The translations under genes were made by a program, and so were the position numbers. Positions 32,059 to 42,377 of a DNA stretch of 64,000 nucleotides are shown here, in pieces. Positions within the stretch are counted from its first letter, which is position 1. The number at the start of each line of letters is the position of its first letter. Where the stretch lies: NCBI GenBank assembly GCA_051650525.1, contig JBOFJE010000012.1, forward strand, positions 167,802 through 231,801. The letters run 5' to 3'. The stretch is from CAMREV01 sp051650525 (GTDB lineage: Bacteria; Bacillota_I; Bacilli_A; Mycoplasmatales; Mycoplasmoidaceae). A model generated the notes under the pieces. It ran no database searches, was not told the origin of the DNA, and saw only the letters and a program-made list of their open reading frames with translations.

Positions 32059-32820
32059 CTATATATTTAAATCTTTTATTTTTTCAATTAACCCCAATAT
32101 TACAATATCTACCATTGAAAAATCCAAATTGAATGATAAATATGACTTTAATTGTTTAAGCTTCAATATATATTTATGATTGCCTCCACATATTATAAAA
32201 TCATTTATTCCATATCTTTTATATGCATACTCAAATATACTTAAAAAAGTCCCTTGTATCATGTGAAAATAACCTGCAGAAAGAGATTCCGTTGTATTTG
32301 TTCCAAAATCTTCATTAAAATTATTAAAACTAACATTATTTATTAATTCACAGGTGGAGCTTAAATTATTAAAAGATTTAATTATAGAAGGCATGATAAT
32401 TACAGAGTCAAGTTTATTATTATAATTTAAACTTATAAATATTGCAGTCCCACAGGAAATAACTAAAGATTTATTATAAACTTTTAAAGCTTTATATGAT
32501 GAAGCTAAAATATCAATTCCAATTTCATTAATATCTATTTTTGGATTGCAAATGTCTCTAAAATTATCATTTTTAATAATAATAATCCTATTATCATTAT
32601 TAATAATTTTTTTTAAATTATTCAATGCTTTTGGAGCAATACTTGAAATGAAAATTTCTCTATCTTGGTATCTCATCAATATTTTAATAATTTCTTTCTT
32701 TTTTTCAATAATTTTTTTTGTAGCAAAGGCTTTTTTTTCTATTATAGTTTTGCTATTTAAATCAACATATGCAATCTTAATTAGAGAGTTTCCTATATCT
32801 ATAATGTAGGATTTATCCAT
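32059..32820 (-). CDS. coaX: Type III pantothenate kinase
   Basis: First step of coenzyme A synthesis: phosphorylates pantothenate. It has 253 residues from the ATG at 32820 (MDKSYIIDIGNSLIK); an ATG at 32832 is the alternative. CoaX motifs: IIDIGNSLIKIAYVD (ATP site), INEIGIDILASSYKAL (the G-x-D region), LVISCGTAIFISL, and GTNTTESLSAGYFHMIQG near residue 180. The start overlaps the end of the coaD-HAD gene by 8 bases (ATGGATAA), so both CoA genes are translationally coupled. Confidence 0.88.
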   Translation of the reverse strand: MDKSYIIDIGNSLIKIAYVDLNSKTIIEKKAFATKKIIEKKKEIIKILMRYQDREIFISSIAPKALNNLKKIINNDNRIIIIKNDNFRDICNPKIDINEIGIDILASSYKALKVYNKSLVISCGTAIFISLNYNNKLDSVIIMPSIIKSFNNLSSTCELINNVSFNNFNEDFGTNTTESLSAGYFHMIQGTFLSIFEYAYKRYGINDFIICGGNHKYILKLKQLKSYLSFNLDFSMVDIVILGLIEKIKDLNI

Positions 32821-34051
32821 TAATATACCCATTTTTTATCAAAAAATCCTGAATACTATCTTCATTATTTGAACCAATAATTTCATCTGCAACACTTTTT
32901 AATTCAGATATTGAATTACCCATTGCAATTCCATATCCACAATTTTTAATCATATCTATATCATTGCCAGAATCACCAAATGCTAAGGTGTTTTCATTCT
33001 TAATATTATATTTATTTTGAATATATTTTATTGCCGAATATTTATTAATTCCTTTTGGAACTAATTCGTAATAAACACTGCTTGTTACAAAGTAATCAGA
33101 TTCATCACTAATATTTTTATTTATTTCTTCACTAATTGATTTTATAATTCAAGATTCTGCTTTTATAGATATTTGAACTATTTTATCATTCAAGGTATAT
33201 TTACATTCTTCTCAAATATCATATTTTGGAAAGGGAGTCCCCCCAATAAAAAATAAAGGGTCTTTAATTTCAGATTTAATATCTTCCCCAAAATAAACAC
33301 GATAAATTTTTTTGCCATCTGACCATAATAATTCTCTTTTTAATTCATAAGCTTTTTTTACTAAAAATTCTATGTCTTTTATATTAATAGATTTCTTATT
33401 TATTTCATATTCATTATTTTTTATATTGTAAATAGATGCTCCACTTGCTCCAATGATATATCCATCAAAATTTAATGTTTGAGCAATTTCAAACACCTGA
33501 AAAGGTGTTCTGCCTGTTGCAATAATAGGAATGTGACCATTTATAATTAATTTATTAAATGATTTTATAGTAGAATCTAATATTTCCTTTTTATCATTTA
33601 ATAGTGTTCCATCAACATCAAAAATAAAAATTGATTTTTGCTTTTTTATTTCATTTAAAATATAGCGTGATGAAACATTTTTTAACCCATCATCAGAAAG
33701 AAAATATATTACCTCGCAATCAATATTATCATTTCTGTATTGACTTGCAATGTAACTCTCTCAAACAATATCATCTGAATTTCTAATTGATCTAATAATT
33801 ACATCAAAATAATATTTTTCAAAATAGTTAACAACATTTTTGGATCAGAAATCTACTTTGACATTGTCTAAAAACAAATTATCAATGGTGGTTTTTACTT
33901 TATCATATCTTTTTATCAAATTAGACTGATTCTTTTTAGGATTATTTGCTACTAAAACAACAACTTCATCAAAAATTTGAGAAGCTCTATTAATGATATT
34001 AATGTGTCCTTCATGAATTGGATCAAATGATCCCGGGAATAGTACTTTCAC
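32813..34051 (-). CDS. coaD: In-frame fusion: CoaD phosphopantetheine adenylyltransferase plus Cof-type HAD phosphatase
   Basis: One frame of 412 residues (TGA = Trp at 33845, 33761, 33210 and 33149). Residues 1-140 are CoaD, the fourth step of CoA synthesis: KVLFPGSFDPIHEGHINII, ANNPKKNQSNLIKRY, and SSRYI near 135, the usual length for CoaD. Residues 142-412 are a HAD hydrolase of the Cof/IIB class: IFDVDGTLLN (D145, D147), IIATGRT, a cap domain, and LAFGDSGNDIDMI with a C-terminal ADEII. I read all codons across the junction and saw no stop and no new start before IFIFDVDGT. CoaX follows directly. The HAD part could act on a CoA-pathway phosphate; that is inference. Confidence 0.88.
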
Positions 34052-34082
34052 TTATTCTCCTTGTTTAATATTTATTTTATTA

Positions 34083-34106
34083 AAAAATAAGAACTTTCTT
34101 ATTTTT
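34083..34106. terminator. Terminator at the end of pflB
   Basis: AAAAATAAGAA, a 2-base centre, then TTCTTATTTTT. It covers the pflB stop codon (34099-34101) and ends 32 bases before coaD. Its place directly at the shortened end of pflB suggests the end is natural. Confidence 0.65.
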
Positions 34107-36174
34107 CCTTTTTTAATTTTTCAATTTTTGATAAATCTATGCAATTCCCACTCATTATAACAAATTCATCATCTTTCCCCAGTGCACCTGGAACAATAGA
34201 AAATGTATTAGATATTCCATCTGAGGCACATTGAAATGGAAGTTTAGCAACAGAAGAAAGTGAAGCAATTGCACCTCTACTATCCCTTCCATGCATAGGA
34301 TTAGCTCCGGGTGCAAATGGTTCCCCAGATTTTCTTCCATCTGGGGTATCGCCAGTTGCTTTTCCATAAACTACATTTGATGTAATAGTTAAAATTGACA
34401 TTGTTGAAATAGAATCTCTATAAGTTTTATGCTTTTTAATTTCATTCATAAAGAATTTTGTAACTTCAATAGCAATTGAATCTACTCTATCATCATCATT
34501 ACCATATTTTGGATAATCACCTTCAATTTTAAATTCTTTGGCAACATTATTTTCAAAAATTGGAAAAACACTAGCATGTTTAATTGCAGATAACGAATCA
34601 GCAACAACTGATAATCCTGCCATACCTGTAGCAAATCATCTATGAACATTTGTATCATACAAAGCCATTTCAGATGCTTCATAATAGTATTTATCGTGCA
34701 TATAATGTATTACATTTAACGTGTTAACATATAAATTAGCTAATCAAATCATAACATCTTTAAATCTTGATCATATTTCATCATAATCTAAAGATTTGTT
34801 TTGTGCTAAAGGTTCAAATTTTGGTCCCAATCTAAATTCAGGATGAATTTCATCATAACCACCATTAATGGCATATAACAATGCTTTAGCCAAATTTGCT
34901 CTTGCACCAAAAAATTGCATTTCTTTTCCAACTTTCATTGGAGAAACACAGCAAGCTATTGCATAATCATCACCATGTGAAACTCTCATTAAATCATCAT
35001 TTTCATATTGCATAGATGAAAATAAAATAGAGTATTTTGCACAAAAAAGTTTAAATTTATTTGGTAAATTTTTTGATCATAATATTGTAAGATTTGGTTC
35101 CGGGGCAGGTCCCATATTAGATAAAGTATGAATCATCCTAAAAGAAGATTTGGTAACTAATGTTCTACCATCAATACCTTGACCTCCAATTGATTCAGTT
35201 GCCCAAATAGGATCTCCAGAAAATAATTCATTGTAAGCAGGTGGACGCATAAATTTAACTATTCTTAATTTCATAACAAAATGATCAATTAATTCTTGTG
35301 CCTCTTCTTCATTCAAAATATTATTTTTTAAATCTCTTTCAATATAAATATCAAAAAATGTTGATAGTCTCCCAACAGACATAGCGGCACCGTTTTGTTC
35401 TCTAATAGCTGCTAAATAGCCAAAATAAGTTCATTGAATGCATTCAGAAGCATTCCTAGCAGGTTTAGAAATATCAAATCCGTAATTTTTAGCCATATTT
35501 TTGATTTTAATTAAAGAATTGATTTGTTCAGTTATTTCTTCAGATAATCTAATATTATCTTCATCCATAATATTAGACAAATTATTTTTATCAATTTTCT
35601 TAGATTGAATTAAATAATCGATTCCATATAATGCCACCCTTCTATAATCACCAATAATTCTCCCACGAGCATAGGAATCAGGTAATCCAGTAATAATATG
35701 TGTTTTCCGAGCTAATCTCATTTCATCATTATAAGCATCAAAAACACCTTGATTATGTGTTTTCCTATATTTTGTAAAAATTTCAATTACTTTAGGATCC
35801 CCTTTAAATCCATAAGCATTAGCTGCATTTTCAGCAGTTTTAATACCTCCATATGGGAGGTAAGCTCTTTTAAATGGTTCATCAGTTTGTAATCCAACAA
35901 TTTTTTCCAAATCTTTTATTATATAACCAGCATCAAAAATATCAATTGATGAAATTCTTTTATCCATGTCAAGAACACCACCATTTTTTATTTCGGCTTC
36001 TGTTAACTCCATTATTCTAGATCATAGTTTGTTTGTTGCTTTAGTAGCAGGCTTTAAAAAAGAATCATCTCCATCATAAAAAGTATAGTTTAGCTGAATA
36101 AACTCTCTTACATTAATTTCAGACATTCAGAACCCTTTTTTGAATCCTTTTCATTCATTATAATTCTTTAACAT
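34099..36174 (-). CDS. pflB: Pyruvate formate-lyase lacking the C-terminal glycyl-radical segment
   Basis: Pyruvate formate-lyase converts pyruvate plus CoA to acetyl-CoA and formate. This has 691 residues (E. coli 760). Present: MLKNYNEWKGFKKGFW, LPYGGIKTAENA, the active-site pair C408-C409 in AIACCVSPMKVG, APGANPMHGRD and SVAKLPFQCASDGISNTFSI. After GALGKDDE it ends with an unrelated 20-residue tail (FVIMSGNCID...). The last 80-90 residues, including the RVSGYA glycyl-radical loop, are absent in any frame of the 48 bases left before coaD. The enzyme would need a separate GrcA/YfiD-type radical domain to work. Start ATG at 36174 behind TTGGAG. No pflA is in the window. Confidence 0.93.
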
Positions 36175-36306
36175 AAAACTCCAATAATATAACATATACA
36201 ATTATTATAGTCCTTTATATTTTTTAATTTAAAATTAAATGTATAATATTTTTATTATGTATAATAATATTAATTATTTTAATAAATAAATTTTTATAGG
36301 AAAAGT

Positions 36307-36441
36307 ATGTCTAAAAGAAGAAAAAAATTGAGGGAACAAGAAAAGATTGTAAGAGATAAAAAATCACTGAAGAATAAAAAAAGAAAAGAAAAAGCGAGAA
36401 ATAGAAAAGTAGTAGATGATAATTTAAAGAATAAATCATAA
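36307..36441 (+). CDS. Very basic 44-residue protein
   Basis: MSKRRKKLREQEKIVRDKKS..., about half Lys/Arg, one predicted helix. The ATG follows AGGAAAAG at a good distance and the stop is one base before galE's ATG, so it is a likely real gene in an operon with galE. The composition fits an RNA- or ribosome-binding protein, but it does not match S21 or another family I know. Two TATAAT boxes lie upstream (36242-36247 and 36260-36265) in the gap to the divergent pflB. Confidence 0.6.
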   Translation: MSKRRKKLREQEKIVRDKKSLKNKKRKEKARNRKVVDDNLKNKS

Positions 36442-36442
36442 T

Positions 36443-37423
36443 ATGAAAGTGCTTGTAACAGGTGGCGCAGGTTACATAGGGAGCCATGCAGTTTACAAAT
36501 TAATTGAAAACGGCTATGATGTTATAGTTATTGATAATTTGTCAACTGGTTATCTTGAAAATATTCATGAAAAAGCAAAATTTTATAATGGCGATATTAA
36601 AAATGCTGAATTTTTAAATACTGTTTTTAGAGTCGAAAAAAATATATCTTCTATATTACATTTTGCTGGTTCTATAATAGTAAGTGAATCTATTGAAAAT
36701 CCTTCTCTTTATTTTGAAAATAATGTTTGTGCTACTAACATTTTATTATCTATTTCAAAAAAATTTAATATAAAAAATTTTATATTTTCATCAACTGCTG
36801 CAGTTTATGGTGAAATAGATAATGTTCCTATAAATGAAAGTAATAATACACATCCAATTAATCCATATGGACAATCAAAATTAGCATGTGAATTTTTAAT
36901 TAAGAGTTGGGCAGAAATTAATAATGTTAATTATATCATTTTTAGATATTTTAATGTTTGTGGTGCTCATAAAAATCTAAAATTAGGAATAAAAGTCAAA
37001 AAATTAACACATTTAATACCTTCCATTGCTCAAGTTGCCTTATTACACAATAAACCTTTTGAAATATTTGGTGATACATATAATACTAAGGATGGAACAT
37101 GTATTAGAGATTTTATTCATGTAGAAGATCTGATTGATGCCCATATTAAGGGGCTTGAGTGGTTGAAAGAAAATAAAAAATCATCTATTTTTAATCTTGG
37201 AAGTGGGTTTGGTTATTCTGTCAAAGAAATTTATGACTCTGCTGTAGAAGAATTAAAAATAAATATTGATTTAATAATTTCTCCAAAAAGAATTGGCGAC
37301 CCTGCTAAATTATATGCATCTACTGAGCTTTCAGAAAATGTTTTAAAATGAAAACCAAAATCAAATTTGAGTGATATGATAAGGAGTGAATATAATTTTA
37401 GGAAAAAATTATTGGGAAAATAA
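36443..37423 (+). CDS. galE: UDP-glucose 4-epimerase
   Basis: Interconverts UDP-glucose and UDP-galactose with bound NAD. It has 326 residues, the normal size, with one TGA Trp at 37349. Motifs: VLVTGGAGYIGSHAVYKL (NAD site), LHFAGSIIVSESIENP, FSSTAAVYGE, YGQSK (the catalytic YxxxK), FRYFNVCGAH, and GTCIRDFIHVEDLIDAH. It may supply galactose units for glycolipid or capsule; no sugar transferase is nearby to confirm. It ends 7 bases before the convergent ATPase gene with only a weak A/T hairpin between. Confidence 0.94.
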
Positions 37424-37430
37424 AAAATAG

Positions 37431-40400
37431 TTAGAAAAATATATTTTTTTTATTTGGAGGCATTATTATTTTAAATTCAGTAATTTTTGATTCTATTTTT
37501 TTGCTAAAGAACTTGTATTTTATAAATTTTTCTATTTCCAAATAAATAAAAGGTATTAAGGTAAAAGTAAAAGAGACTAAATAAATCTGAGTAGGCATGA
37601 AGCAATTTTCATTCTTTCTATTGAATAAATAATTATAAATATTAGCTCAACTATGTTCATTATTTAATTTATAAAATAAATCTGGATCAGAGTTTTTAAC
37701 AATATTTTTTATGTCAGAATGACTATATCCTTCTCCAAATATATATGATATTTTAGGAATTAAAGTAACAATACAAACAATGCTTAGCGATATAAAACAA
37801 GCTAAATATATAAATTTATTATATTTTATATGAGTAAAAAAAATTGATTTTTTGCTTGAAATTGATAATGATCTTAAAACCCCTCCTATAGATAACGTAA
37901 TAAAGGCTGCAGTTGTTCCATAATAAAATTTCATCCCTATTTCTTGATTTGAAATAGCATAATATGCTCCTAATATAAAGGAAAAAACTGTGACTATCCC
38001 TGTAATAAATCCACTTATAAAAATATCTTTAATTAATCCATTATCAAAAATAGATTCATATTTACTTCTTGGTCTAATCTTCATTAAATCATCAGATGTT
38101 ATTTGTGTTCCTAAGGCAATCCCAGGAATTGTGTCGATAATAATATTAGTTATTAAAATCTGAATTGTTGTTAGAGTGGTGTTAAATCCCATTCCTTTAT
38201 TAAAATAATTATTTAAGTTATTAATATCTTTTTGTTCTAGTTTTATAATATTTTGAGTTAAATTTATTTCACCTCATTTTAAAAATTTTGGGTCAAAAAC
38301 AAAATAAAATATTATCATTCCTAAGACAATTGATAAAATTGATGCAAGGTTAGAACTTAATAAAAACTTTGTCACTCTTCTAATATTCTCATATATTCCT
38401 CTACCACTTTTAATTGAAGCTACAATTGTTGCAAAATTATCATCTATTAGAATCATATCAGCTGCCTCTTTTGACACATCAGTACCAGTTACTCCCATTG
38501 CACAACCAACATCAGCTGCTTGGAGAGCTGGAGCATCATTAACTCCATCTCCTGTCATTGCAACCACTTGATTAATAGATTGTCAAGCCTTAATAATTCT
38601 AATTTTATTTTCTGGACTAACCCTAGCAAATATAGAATATTTACATATATTGTCTATTAAATCATTTTCGGACATCTTATCTAGATCAATTCCAGTAATA
38701 GCTAAATCACCTTTCTTATAAATCCCTAATTCTCTTCCGATGGATTTTGCCACATTAATATGATCCCCTGTTATCATTACAGGTTTAATACCTGCAGAAA
38801 TACATTCAGAAATTGCTTTTCTTACTTCTTTTCTTGGAGGATCTATCATACCAATTAAGCCTAAAAATTTAAGATCTTTTTCATAAAAATTACTATCCAT
38901 ATCTTTCTTGATCTCGCCATGAAATTCTTTATAAGCAACTCCTATTACTCTAATAGATTTATTAGACCATTTGCTATTAATATTTTTTGCAATATCTAAA
39001 TTGTGATCTCTACAATTCTTAAATAAAATATCTGGAGCACCTTTGACAATTACAATATTTTCCCCAGCTATTTTATTAATCGATGTCATCATTTTTCTAT
39101 TTGAATCAAATGGAATATCTAATAATCTTTTATTATCTCTATCTCATTCATCATCATCATATCCTTTTATCAAGGCAAGTTCTACTATAGCAATTTCTGT
39201 GGGATCACCGATTACAGAATGATTATTAGATCCAACACTGTTTTCAATAACACAATCTGTACATAAAGTTGCAAATTTTATTAATTTGTGCTGGTATTTA
39301 TTTAATTTATCTTTTGGAACTAACTCTGTTTTTGAATTTGGAGTTCACATTCTCACTACCTTCATTTTATTCATTGTTAATGTTCCCGTTTTGTCAGAAC
39401 AAATAACAGCTGTAGATCCTAATGTTTCAACTGCATGAAGTTTTTTTATAAGCCCATTCTTTTCACTCATTCTTTTCATACCTATTGCAAGAATAATATT
39501 TATCACAGTTGATAGCCCTTCTGGAATAGCAGCAGTAGCTAAAGATATAGAGAGAATGAGAGAAGGTGGGATTGATAAAATTATATTCTTAAAATTAGCA
39601 TTTTTTATATTATTAACTATTCCCTCTAATACAAATATAGAAAATAAAAATGAAAAAATAGTAATAATAATACCCACAATTCCTAAATACTTGCCTAATT
39701 TTAAAAGCTTCAATTGTAAAGGTGTTTTAATTTTATTATTATTTTTTAATAAATTAGCAATCCTGCCAATTTGTGTCCTATTACCAATATCATAAACTAT
39801 TGCAGTTCCTCTGCCATTTGTGACTGTGCATCCTGAAAAAATGTAATCATGCTTATCTGCTAATGCAGAAAATTCAGAAGAATGACTGTTTGAATCTTTT
39901 TCAGATGGTAGTGATTCACCTGTTAAATTAGACTCATTACATCTTAAAAAACTTGAGGATATTAATTTAGCATCTGCTGGTATTAAATCACCTGCCTCTA
40001 CAATAATAATATCGCCAATAGTTATGTTTATAGAATCAATGATATTTACAATACCATTCCTTAAAACTTTAGCTTTTTGAGATGATAGTTTATTAAGTTC
40101 TTTAACAGAAGAAATGCTTCTAAATTCTTGAATTGCACCAAACAAACTATTTAAGAAAACAATACCTATTATAATAGTTGACTGTACAAATATTATTACT
40201 TCGTTTTGACCAAGAACAAATTTATAATAAAATGCAAGAAAAAGAGCTATGATGCCAGAAAATAATAACAAAAGTGCCATTAAATCTTTTAATTGAATCA
40301 TAAAAAGATAAAATATGTTTTTAGTTTTTATTTTTTTTATTTCATTAAAACCAAATTCCTTTTGCCTTAGAGTTATTTCATTACTGTCTAGACCATTTTC

Positions 40401-40463
40401 AGGATTTGTATTAATATATTTATTAATATTATGTTTTGTTGGAACTTTGATTATTTTTTTCAT
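37431..40463 (-). CDS. P-type (type II) cation ATPase, calcium-type
   Basis: A 1010-residue ion pump with several TGA Trp codons. Motifs: ESNLTGESLPSEK (actuator TGES), phosphorylation site CSDKTGTLTMNKM, VKGAPDIL, MITGDHINVAKSIG, and VAMTGDGVNDAPALQAADVG. About ten hydrophobic helices; helix 4 carries AIPEGLSTVINIILAIGMKR, the PEGL ion site of SERCA/PMCA-like Ca pumps (PacL type). The C-terminal 60 residues are longer than usual and Lys-rich. The start is taken at the ATG at 40463; a TTG at 40484 would add 7 residues, and neither has a clear ribosome site. The ion could also be Mg or Na. Confidence 0.9.
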
Positions 40464-40515
40464 TTTTATTAAGTTATTATTCAATTAATATTATAAGTAT
40501 AAAAGATAAAAAATA

Positions 40516-41238
40516 TTAATATTCTACATCCAATAAATATAAAGCATGACTTTTTTCTTTATAAAGACTGGAACCTTTCCTAGGATTATTTAATAAATAT
40601 AAGATGTTATCCTCTTTCCCAAAATTGATTTGAATTAATTTTCCTATTATCATTCTGACCATGTATTTTAGGAAACCATCAGCAGTTATTTTAATAAAAA
40701 TTAAATTATTATTAGAATCAATGATCTCAAATTTTTTAATTGTCCTAATTTTACTCATTTTTTTTGTTGTTGAAAAAGATGAAAAATTATGTGTACCAAC
40801 AAATTTTTCTGCTGTTTTTTTCAAAAGCTCAATATTTATCTTGGTTTTAACAAATAATTCATAATTTCTTCTAAATAAATCATAATTACCATTATTTATA
40901 ACATACATATATGTTTTTGATTTTGTCATAAATCTTGCATGAAAATTTATATCAACTTCTTCTATTAATTTAATTCTAATATCATTGGGCAATTGATTAT
41001 TTAAAGCTATTGTCAAGTTATTTTTTTTTATATATATATCAGTCTTGAAATTTATAACCTGTCCTAATGCATGGACATATCTATCTGTTCTACCAGATGA
41101 ATTCACCTTTATTTTTTGTCTAAAAATAAACTCTAATGCATCCTCAATTTGAGATTGAATTGTTGCCTTATTCAATTGTTTTGCATATCCATAATAATTA
41201 GTTCCATCATAACTAATAATTGCTTTATAATTGTGCAT
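40516..41238 (-). CDS. truA: tRNA pseudouridine synthase TruA
   Basis: Makes pseudouridine at positions 38-40 of tRNAs. It has 240 residues. Motifs: YKAIISYDGTNYYGYAKQ at the start, VNSSGRTDRYVHALGQVINF (catalytic Asp; the usual RTDAGVHA reads RTDRYVHA), FHARFMTKSKTYMYVI, and FLKYMVRMIIGKLIQI. The frame is open for 43 more codons upstream, but that part lies inside ecfT and is hydrophobic, so the ATG at 41238 is chosen. That ATG overlaps the ecfT stop (TAATG). The arrangement ecfA-ecfT-truA is common in Firmicutes. Confidence 0.93.
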   Translation of the reverse strand: MHNYKAIISYDGTNYYGYAKQLNKATIQSQIEDALEFIFRQKIKVNSSGRTDRYVHALGQVINFKTDIYIKKNNLTIALNNQLPNDIRIKLIEEVDINFHARFMTKSKTYMYVINNGNYDLFRRNYELFVKTKINIELLKKTAEKFVGTHNFSSFSTTKKMSKIRTIKKFEIIDSNNNLIFIKITADGFLKYMVRMIIGKLIQINFGKEDNILYLLNNPRKGSSLYKEKSHALYLLDVEY

Positions 41239-42368
41239 TATGATGCTAATGTTAATTCTAATGGTCCAAATGGAGCAAATCAAAATGAAATATGTCCAAT
41301 TGAATGCAGAAATGAAAATAAAATGGATACACCAAAAAATGTAGCAACAAAAAATAATAAAACTCAATCATACACTCTTAATTCAAAATATCTATAACAA
41401 GATCTTTCCAATCTTGGATTATAAGCTCTTGATTCCATTGCATTAGATAATTCTTCTGATCTCCTAAATGATATAACAAACATAGGAATTAACAATGAAA
41501 CAAGGGCCTTCCATTTATCTACAAATTTACCTTGTTTAATATCTATACCTCTTGATGCTTGAGCTTTTAAAACTCTTTGAGATTCATCTAATAATGAAGG
41601 AATAAAACGAATTGAGAGAGTTAATATCATGGCAACTTCATTAACAGGAAATTTAATATACTTTAAGGGAGATAATAATTCATTAAAACCATATGTTAAT
41701 TCTACAGGTGAAGTAGTAGATGTTAAAATATTAACAACCAAAATTGTTGTAAATATTTTTAAAGTAATATAAAAAGATAGTATCATCCCATATGATGACA
41801 ATGAATATCAATTAGATTTGTAAATATAAATATATTTTTCATCAGCAGAAATGATATATTTAAAATGTTTTTCAACTAAATCATGCTCGAGTAATTTTAC
41901 ATTAGTTCCATCTGATATTAAATAAAATTTATTCCCTATTTTACTAATTCCTTCATAGCTATAATCAGAGCTAGGAGCTCCTCATAAATATCCAGAAACC
42001 ATGGAATTTCCATCACAATTAAAGAAAAAGCCAAAGGAATTAAAATTATCTTTTTTTCATCACCAATTAGGGCTTATTATTTTAGAATTTTTTGAAAAAA
42101 ATTCAACACCTGGATCTTTATATGTTATCCAATTAATCAAAAATAACATTAAAAACATTAAAATTACTGTTACTAATATTTTTAAATATGATTTTCATTT
42201 TAATTTTCCTAAAAATCAAAATACATGAACAATTAATAATGTAATTAATTGTCATGAAAAACCAAATGGAACAAATGAAACAAATATCAATAAGAAAAAA
42301 GATATTATTTTAATATTGGGATTAATTTTATTTAAAAAACTATTCCTATTTATAAATTCTGTTATCAT
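41238..42368 (-). CDS. ecfT: ECF transporter transmembrane protein EcfT
   Basis: The membrane scaffold of energy-coupling-factor vitamin/metal transporters. It joins the two ATPases to exchangeable substrate-binding S proteins. It has 376 residues, longer than the usual ~265, with many TGA Trp codons. Two coupling motifs are visible, AQASRGID and AMESRAYNPR, both needed to bind EcfA subunits. Hydrophobic helices lie at about 22-60, 68-82 and 165 onward. Between the second and third group is an extra polar, Trp/Ser-rich insert of about 75 residues, probably outside the cell. The start ATG at 42368 is 9 bases after ecfA2. Confidence 0.88.
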
Positions 42369-42377
42369 AGTATTTAC

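Noticed and set aside
34051..34110. Missing PflB end hidden by a frameshift
   Set aside because: Only 48 bases lie between the pflB stop and the coaD start, and they hold a terminator hairpin and no radical-domain residues in any frame.
41239..41367. 43-residue N-terminal extension of TruA
   Set aside because: It lies wholly inside ecfT in another frame; the TruA family starts at the ATG at 41238, which overlaps the ecfT stop.
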